This document shows positions 58,371 through 64,000 of a DNA stretch of 64,000 bases, one piece after another. Made by a program: the position numbers and the translations under genes. Within the stretch, counting starts at the first letter, position 1; the number at the start of each line of letters is the position of its first letter. The notes below the pieces were generated by a model. The model did not search any database. It had not been told where the DNA came from and saw only the letters and a program-made list of their open reading frames with translations. The stretch comes from Populus alba (Eukaryota > Streptophyta > Magnoliopsida > Malpighiales > Salicaceae): assembly GCF_005239225.2 (NCBI RefSeq), contig NC_133302.1, positions 16,843,357 through 16,907,356 of the forward strand. Reading direction: 5' to 3'.

Positions 58371-58916
58371 GTAAGTCCAAACTCTTTGCTTCTTTCCACT
58401 TTGTAGTATTCAAATTGATGCTACCGTTAGTTTTAATTATCAACTCTCTCTGGGTTAATTGATTGAGATTGCATGTTTATTTGATAAATGAAGCGTACTG
58501 TAAAGCTCCAAGTCTCACGATTTGCCTTTGAGTTTAGCTGAATGAAAGATTTATTTGCTGAGATTTAAGTAAAAAAGTTATGTTCTTATCAAATTATTGA
58601 GCATAAGCCTACATTTGAGCATGGTTTCTAACTTTCTAGTCCATTAACAAGCCGCATGTATTCCCATTTTGTCGGCATTTTGGGGTGGAAGGATCTGGCG
58701 ATTTTTTTGTGAAGAAATTTTTGAATCCTTGATATTTGTAAGGTGGGTTTCAGCGTTTAGTGTTTAATGAGTTTAGTGATTTGTCCTTCTCTTAAAATTC
58801 TCGACTGTTGTTTAGTGTTATCGACTGTGATTTATATCCTTAATTTTTCTTTACTAGGTGAAAAGAGAGCATCAATGAACTTTTAATTTCAAGTGATTTT
58901 CTGCACAAGCTAGTGA

Positions 58917-61900
58917 ATGTCGGATATGGCATCGTTTTCTGCAACTGCTCAACAATGGAAGTATGATGGATTCCTCAGTTTTAGAGGAAAGGATACTCGT
59001 GACAATTTTACCAGCCATCTCTATGATGCCTTATGTCGTAAACAAATCAAGACTTTCATAGATAATGATCTTGAAAGGGGTGAAGAAATTGAACCTATAC
59101 TGTTGAGAACAATTGAAGATTCAAGAATTTCAGTAGTGATATCCTCAAAAAACTATGCATCTTCTCCGTGGTGTGTGGATGAACCGGTGAAGATACTAGA
59201 ATGCAAGAGAACATGTGGGCAGATTGTTTTACCAGGTTTTTTTTTTATCATGTAGACCCATCTGATGTAGATGAACAGAGAGGGAGTTTTGGAAATGCAT
59301 TTGCTAAACTTGAAAGAAATTTTAAATGGAAGATGGACAAGGTTTCAAGCTGGAGAGCTGACTTGACAAATGCGGCCATTATTTCTGGATGGGATTCACA
59401 GGTCACTAGGTAACCTTTTCTCTCTATTCTATACCATTTGCAGGTTTCACTTGAATACATGAATATAAGTATTATTTGTGCCATTTTTAGCATGCCCGTT
59501 TCCTAATATAGCTAAAATTATGCATAATGCTAAAAAGGCTGATTTCCAATGGGTATGGAACTAGCTAAGGGTTGGAAAATAAATAAGAACAATAAAGTTC
59601 CCTTTGCACTTTTAAGATTTTCGAAAGAATGCAAGTTTCTTTATTTTTAGCTGCCTTGGAAATGATGGGGTTACTGTTCCACATTAAATTTCAAAACACT
59701 AATTAGACAAAAGGGCTAGATGTTTATGGACACGGTAATAGAATCTGCCATTGTTCTTTACTAATAAAAGTTTTTTAAGAATCAACACTAATTAGACAAA
59801 AGGGCTAGATGTTTATGGACACGGCACAAAAAAGTCTTAACTGTTCTAGATGATGTGAGTGATGTAGAACCATTGGAATGTTTAATTGAAAGGCATGATA
59901 TGTTTGGTCCAGGAAGTAGAATTCTTGTAACGTTCAGAGATAGACCAGTGCTTAAGAATGTGGCTGATGAAATATATGAGGTCAAGGAATTAAATTGCAG
60001 TGAAGCTTGTCAACTCTTCATTTTGTCTGTCTTCAAAGGAAACCACATTCCAAAAGATTATATGGGCCTATCAATCAGGGCAGTAAATTATGCTAAAGGA
60101 AAGCCATTGGATCTTAAAGTTTTGGGTTCCTTCCTATTTGACCTAAGGAAAGAGGACTGGGAAAATGCATTGAATAAACTTGAAAGAAATCCTCAGCTGA
60201 AAATTTATAATATGTTGAAAGTAAGTTTTGATGCACTTGGGGATGAAGAGAAGAACATATTTCTTGATATTGCGTGTTTCTTTAAAGGGAAGCAAATTGA
60301 TTATGTGAAGAGAATACTTGATGGTTGTGGTTTCTCAACAAATATTGGAGTTTTTTTTCTTGCTGAAAGGTGCCTCGTTACTATTTCAAATGGAAAGCTT
60401 GAAATGCATGATCTGGTGCAAGAAATGGCTTTTGAAATTGTCCGACAAGAATCCATAAAAGAACTGGGAAAACGTAGTAGGTTATGGAGTCCTAGGGATG
60501 TCAATCAAATTTTGACAAAAAATCTGGTGAGTGTCATGTATGTGAATGCTTAATTTCTTTCTTTTCTTGTTTCTTTTTTGATATTTGGTCTATGAAGTTT
60601 GAAAGTATTCACATATGACCATGGATTTGTGTTACTTATCATGCTTTATTTTTTTCATCTTTAGGGAACTGAAAAGGTTGAAGGGATATTCTTTGACACC
60701 TCTAAAATAAAAGAAATCAAGTTAAGCTCTAAAGCTTTTGCGCGGATGTATAATCTTAGATTGCGCAAAATTTATAATTCTGAAGTTGGAAAGAACTGTA
60801 AAGTGTACCTTCCTAATGGTCTCAAATCACTTTCTGATGAGTTGAGGTATCTCCATTGGGATGGATACCCTCTGAAATATTTGCCATCCAATTTTCATCT
60901 AGAGAACCTTGTTGAACTTAACCTTTCACACAGCAAGGTTCGAGAACTTTGGAAGGGGGACCAGGTATGGTTTAGTCACTACACATGTAATCTTTCTCCT
61001 CTTTCAAATGAATTTTTTTTGTTATCAATACAATGATGGTGCAGAATCTTGTGAATTTAACAGAGGTCAACCTTAGTAATTGTGAGCATCTAACTACAAT
61101 TCCAGACCTATCAAAGGCTAAAAATCTTGAGAGATTGAATCTTCAATTTTGTACAACTCTGAAAGTGGTTCCCTCATCTATTCAATTTCTAGAGAAGCTT
61201 GTTGATTTGGATCTGAGAAGCTGCACAAGCCTTTTGAGTCTTCCAAGAATCATTAAATCGAAATATCTCAAGGCTCTTAACCTCTCTGGCTGCTCAATTC
61301 TCAAGATGTACCCAGAGACTACGGAGCATGTGATGTATTTGAATTTCAATGAGACTGCAATCAAAGAACTTCCCCAATCTATTGGACATCTGAGTAGACT
61401 CGTTGCTTTGAATTTGAGGGACTGTAAACAACTTGGGAATCTTCCAGACAGTATTTGTTTGTTGAAGTCTATTGTTATTGTTGATGTCTCTGGCTGCTCA
61501 AATGTCACCAAGTTTCCGAGCATACCAGGGAATACAAGGTATTTATACTTGAGTGGAACTGCGGTAGAAGAATTTCCATTTTCTGTTGGTCATCTCTGGA
61601 GAATCTCTTCTTTGGATCTGTCCAACTGTAGAAGGCTCAAGAATCTTCCGAGTACCATTTATGAGTTGGCATATCTTGAGAAACTTAATCTCTCCGGCTG
61701 CTCCAATATCACAGAGTTTCCAAATGTTTCGTGTAATATAAAAGAGCTGTATCTGGATGGGACAACAATAGAAGAAATCCCATCGTCAATCGGGTGTTTT
61801 TACAAACTTGTTGAATTGCATCTACGAAACTGTACAAAATTCAAGATTCTTCCTGGGAGTATCTGCAAGTTGAATGTCTGCAAAAGCTCAACCTCTCAGG

Positions 61901-62144
61901 TTGCTCTCAATTTCAGAGATTCCCGGGAATTTTGGAGACAATGGAATCTTTGAGATATCTTTACTTGGGCAGGACAGGCATACAAAAATTACCCTCACCA
62001 ATAAGAAATCTGAAGGGGCTTTGTTGCTTAGAATTGAGAAATTGTATATATTTGGGAGGAAAATATCTTGGTGAGTTGCGATTGCTTGAGCAGGATGTGG
62101 ATTTAATGAAAATATCTTGCCAGTCGTGGGGAAATGAATTTTAG
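58917..62144 (+). pseudogene. TNL-6: group B TNL pseudogene lacking the front half of NB-ARC
   Basis: TIR exon 58917-59410 (an in-frame ATG at 58926 matches the paralogues' start, MASFSATAQQWKYD). A T-run expansion (59236-59246, net +5 bases relative to paralogues) shifts the frame within VLPVFYHVD. After intron-like DNA the NB-ARC resumes abruptly at 59825, at kinase-2 (HKKVLTVLDDVSD), with no P-loop and no acceptor. That remnant runs to a donor at 60527. The GLPL motif is altered (GKPLDLKVLG) and MHD is kept. Exon 3 is 60665-60964. Exon 4 from 61045 carries LRRs, with a one-base deletion near 61873. The frame then ends at a TAG at 62142 without any C-JID. Confidence 0.88.
59695..59824 (+). 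repeat. 41-bp direct repeat at the TNL-6 deletion junction
   Basis: 59695-59735 and 59784-59824 are identical (AACACTAATTAGACAAAAGG through TTATGGACACGG). The second copy ends exactly where NB-ARC sequence resumes. The last three bases, CGG, also precede CACAAAA in intact TNL-3, giving a 3-bp microhomology. Confidence 0.9.
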
Positions 62145-64000
62145 TATATGTTATTATTATTATAATTATAATATATAAATTAAATGAAAATAAAGGCGTG
62201 GGGAAAGCACGCCTTTTAGAATATTGTTAATAGTATTAATTTCTTCTTCCTTTTTTTCGGTGATTTGTTGTACTGTGGGAAAGTTTGGGAAATGATGCAC
62301 AGATTCAAACAACTAACTTACTTTAAGATAATATATTTTTTGTTTATCTTAATCAACACAATATTTTTAGTTGATATTTAAAAAAAAACAAAAACATTTT
62401 ATAATTATTAAAATAAATTAAAAAAAATCAAAATATTATATTCATATGTTTATTTCCTAAACTAGGCTTTCCCTCGACTTAACCTAGGGAATGTTTTTCC
62501 AGCAATGCTATGAGGGATCTAATTTTTTAAAAATTCAAAAAATTAAAATATTATAAATTTCTTTTTAGTATTGTTATTAAATATAAAAATACAATCATTT
62601 TTAAAAAAAAAATATTTAAATAATTTGTTTTAATATATATTTTATTTATCTTAACCAACACAATGTTTTTAACTGATTTTTCTGTTAAAAACAAAAATAT
62701 TTTATATTTGTTAAAGTAAGTTAACAAAAAAATATCAAAATTTAATATTTATATTTTATGTGATCAAAAAATAAAAAAAAATCCTAAATGTGATAAAATT
62801 GTTTTTAGAGTACATTTAAAATTTTAATTATAAAACACGGAGTTTAATTGAATCTTCATGAATAATAATAATAATAACAACAACGGGGTGGGGGGAGGAG
62901 GGGGCACAAAAAATTCAGGCTAGCACCTAACCCTAATCTATTTATTTGTTTTGGATTAAAGAAATAAATAATATATCGTTTATCTTTATTATTATTTTTA
63001 AGTTACAAACAACATTATATGTAAAAAATAAAAAATTAAGTGTTGTCATCCACTCTCAAACCGCAACCTGTATCCTATCATGCGTGCCTCTGCCAAATAC
63101 CAAGAAGAAAATTATTATAATCTAACTAAAAGTATATATTAAGATTCTTTAGCAAACCATCATAAAAAGTCTTTGTAGGGTAATATATAATCAAAATTAT
63201 AAAATAATTTTTGGAAATTATAAAAGTCTTCGTAGGGTAATATTATAGTTCACTATATAGGCATTCTACTTATGATTGTTTGAATCGTTAGACAGAAACT
63301 GCAATCAATTATCTTGGTGTTTGAATGGAGGCACCACACTATATAGGATAGGCATTGTACTTACAATCAGTGAGTGGTAGTTATTGGCTGAGAGGAGGGT
63401 GATAACCATTGTAGAGAAAAGTAGGCATTCTACTTACAATTTTAAGGAATAAATTAACGAGGTCGGGCACTATAATAGAGAATTAGATGTGCATTCCTCA
63501 CAGATTAATTTGATAGCTGAACCGGTCCCAATAAGTTAAATGATAAGAATAAATAAAAACTCGATAAAATCTGGTGGACCTATTGGATTGATCCATAATC
63601 CGAACGACTTAGTAAAACTTGATTGAGATTCGATTTTTTTTTTCAAATGTGTTTTTTTTTTCTAACCAGAGATCATTTTTATATATATTTTTTAGTTGAT
63701 TATTAATCCTTTTCAAAGTTCATTATATAAATACTAGAAAAATATTTTATTTTTTCAATGTGTGATTTAAAACTCTTTAGTATATATACTCTATGTTCAC
63801 AAAAAAAAAAATCAATGTGGAATCTAAAGCCCTTTAGTATATATATTCTATGTTTATAAGAAAAAAATTATGTTTTTTCAATGTGAGATAAAAAAATCGT
63901 TTTTGTTTAAATACTTCAACTTAAAAGGATAACATACTAACATAATATATTTTGGATAAAAAAACCTTTTAAAATAATATTTTAAACTTCATTATTTATA
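62145..64000. other. A+T-rich 3' spacer, no gene seen
   Basis: 62440-63180 resembles 46740-47330, so the duplicated block extends past TNL-6. There are homopolymer runs and a G-rich tract near 62885-62905. The short repeats near 63230-63440 (GGCATTCTACTTA.. and TATCTTGGTGTTTGAATG) also occur near 49440. No coding region supported. Confidence 0.5.

Noticed and set aside
2612..62144. A head-to-head sensor/executor TNL pair such as RPS4/RRS1
   Set aside because: All six TNL loci are on the + strand and none carries a fused non-canonical decoy such as WRKY. The arrangement is a tandem array.

Overview
This is a plant nuclear window, rich in A+T. It is dominated by a same-strand (+) tandem cluster of TIR-NB-LRR (TNL) disease-resistance genes interleaved with LTR retrotransposons and small DNA transposons. 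Intron-split TNLs with a post-LRR C-JID domain, CACTA, hAT, Copia and Gypsy elements and the overall gene style indicate a woody eudicot. Populus or another Salicaceae is my best guess; it rests on the look of the proteins, not on a search.

There are six TNL loci. Group A: TNL-1 (2612-14332, split by a Copia element), TNL-2 (19335-about 20850, internally deleted), TNL-4 (35255-40380, intact) and TNL-5 (51437-56700, intact). Group B: TNL-3 (22818-24705) and TNL-6 (58917-62144), both pseudogenes. Group A genes share one exon plan: exon 1 TIR, exon 2 NB-ARC, exon 3 a 100-115 codon linker/first LRRs, exon 4 the LRR block, then two to four separate phase-0 exons, each encoding one C-JID (post-LRR jelly-roll/Ig-like) module. 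TNL-1 carried four such modules in tandem before the Copia insertion.

Layout: 1-564 CACTA transposon end; 1051-3094 promoter plus TIR block, nearly repeated at 49889-51919; 2612-14332 TNL-1 with a 4.8 kb antisense Copia element (8480-13292) in its third C-JID exon; 15586-18067 LTR and leader of a Tat/Ogre-like Gypsy element; 19335-20850 TNL-2; 22818-24846 TNL-3 with a foreign tail; 27527-34335 a chromovirus-type Gypsy array (pol tail, three head-to-tail LTRs, a decayed element, a truncated LTR); 35255-40380 TNL-4; 41811-44450 a second Tat/Ogre-like LTR; 47391-48773 non-autonomous CACTA; 48945-49376 hAT MITE with 8-bp target duplication; 51437-56700 TNL-5; 58917-62144 TNL-6; then A+T-rich sequence to the end.

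How the genes should work: in known TNLs the LRR and C-JID contact a pathogen effector, the NB-ARC switches and oligomerises, and the TIR becomes an NADase that signals through EDS1. TNL-4 and TNL-5 keep the P-loop, kinase-2, GLPL and MHD motifs and the catalytic TIR glutamate. The cluster records many ways such genes change: C-JID exon duplication through near-identical 80-89 bp introns, NB-ARC exchange between groups, single-LRR loss, microhomology deletion fusing TIR to C-JID, templated filler DNA at a deletion, and transposon insertion. I found no tRNA, rRNA or CRISPR sequences.
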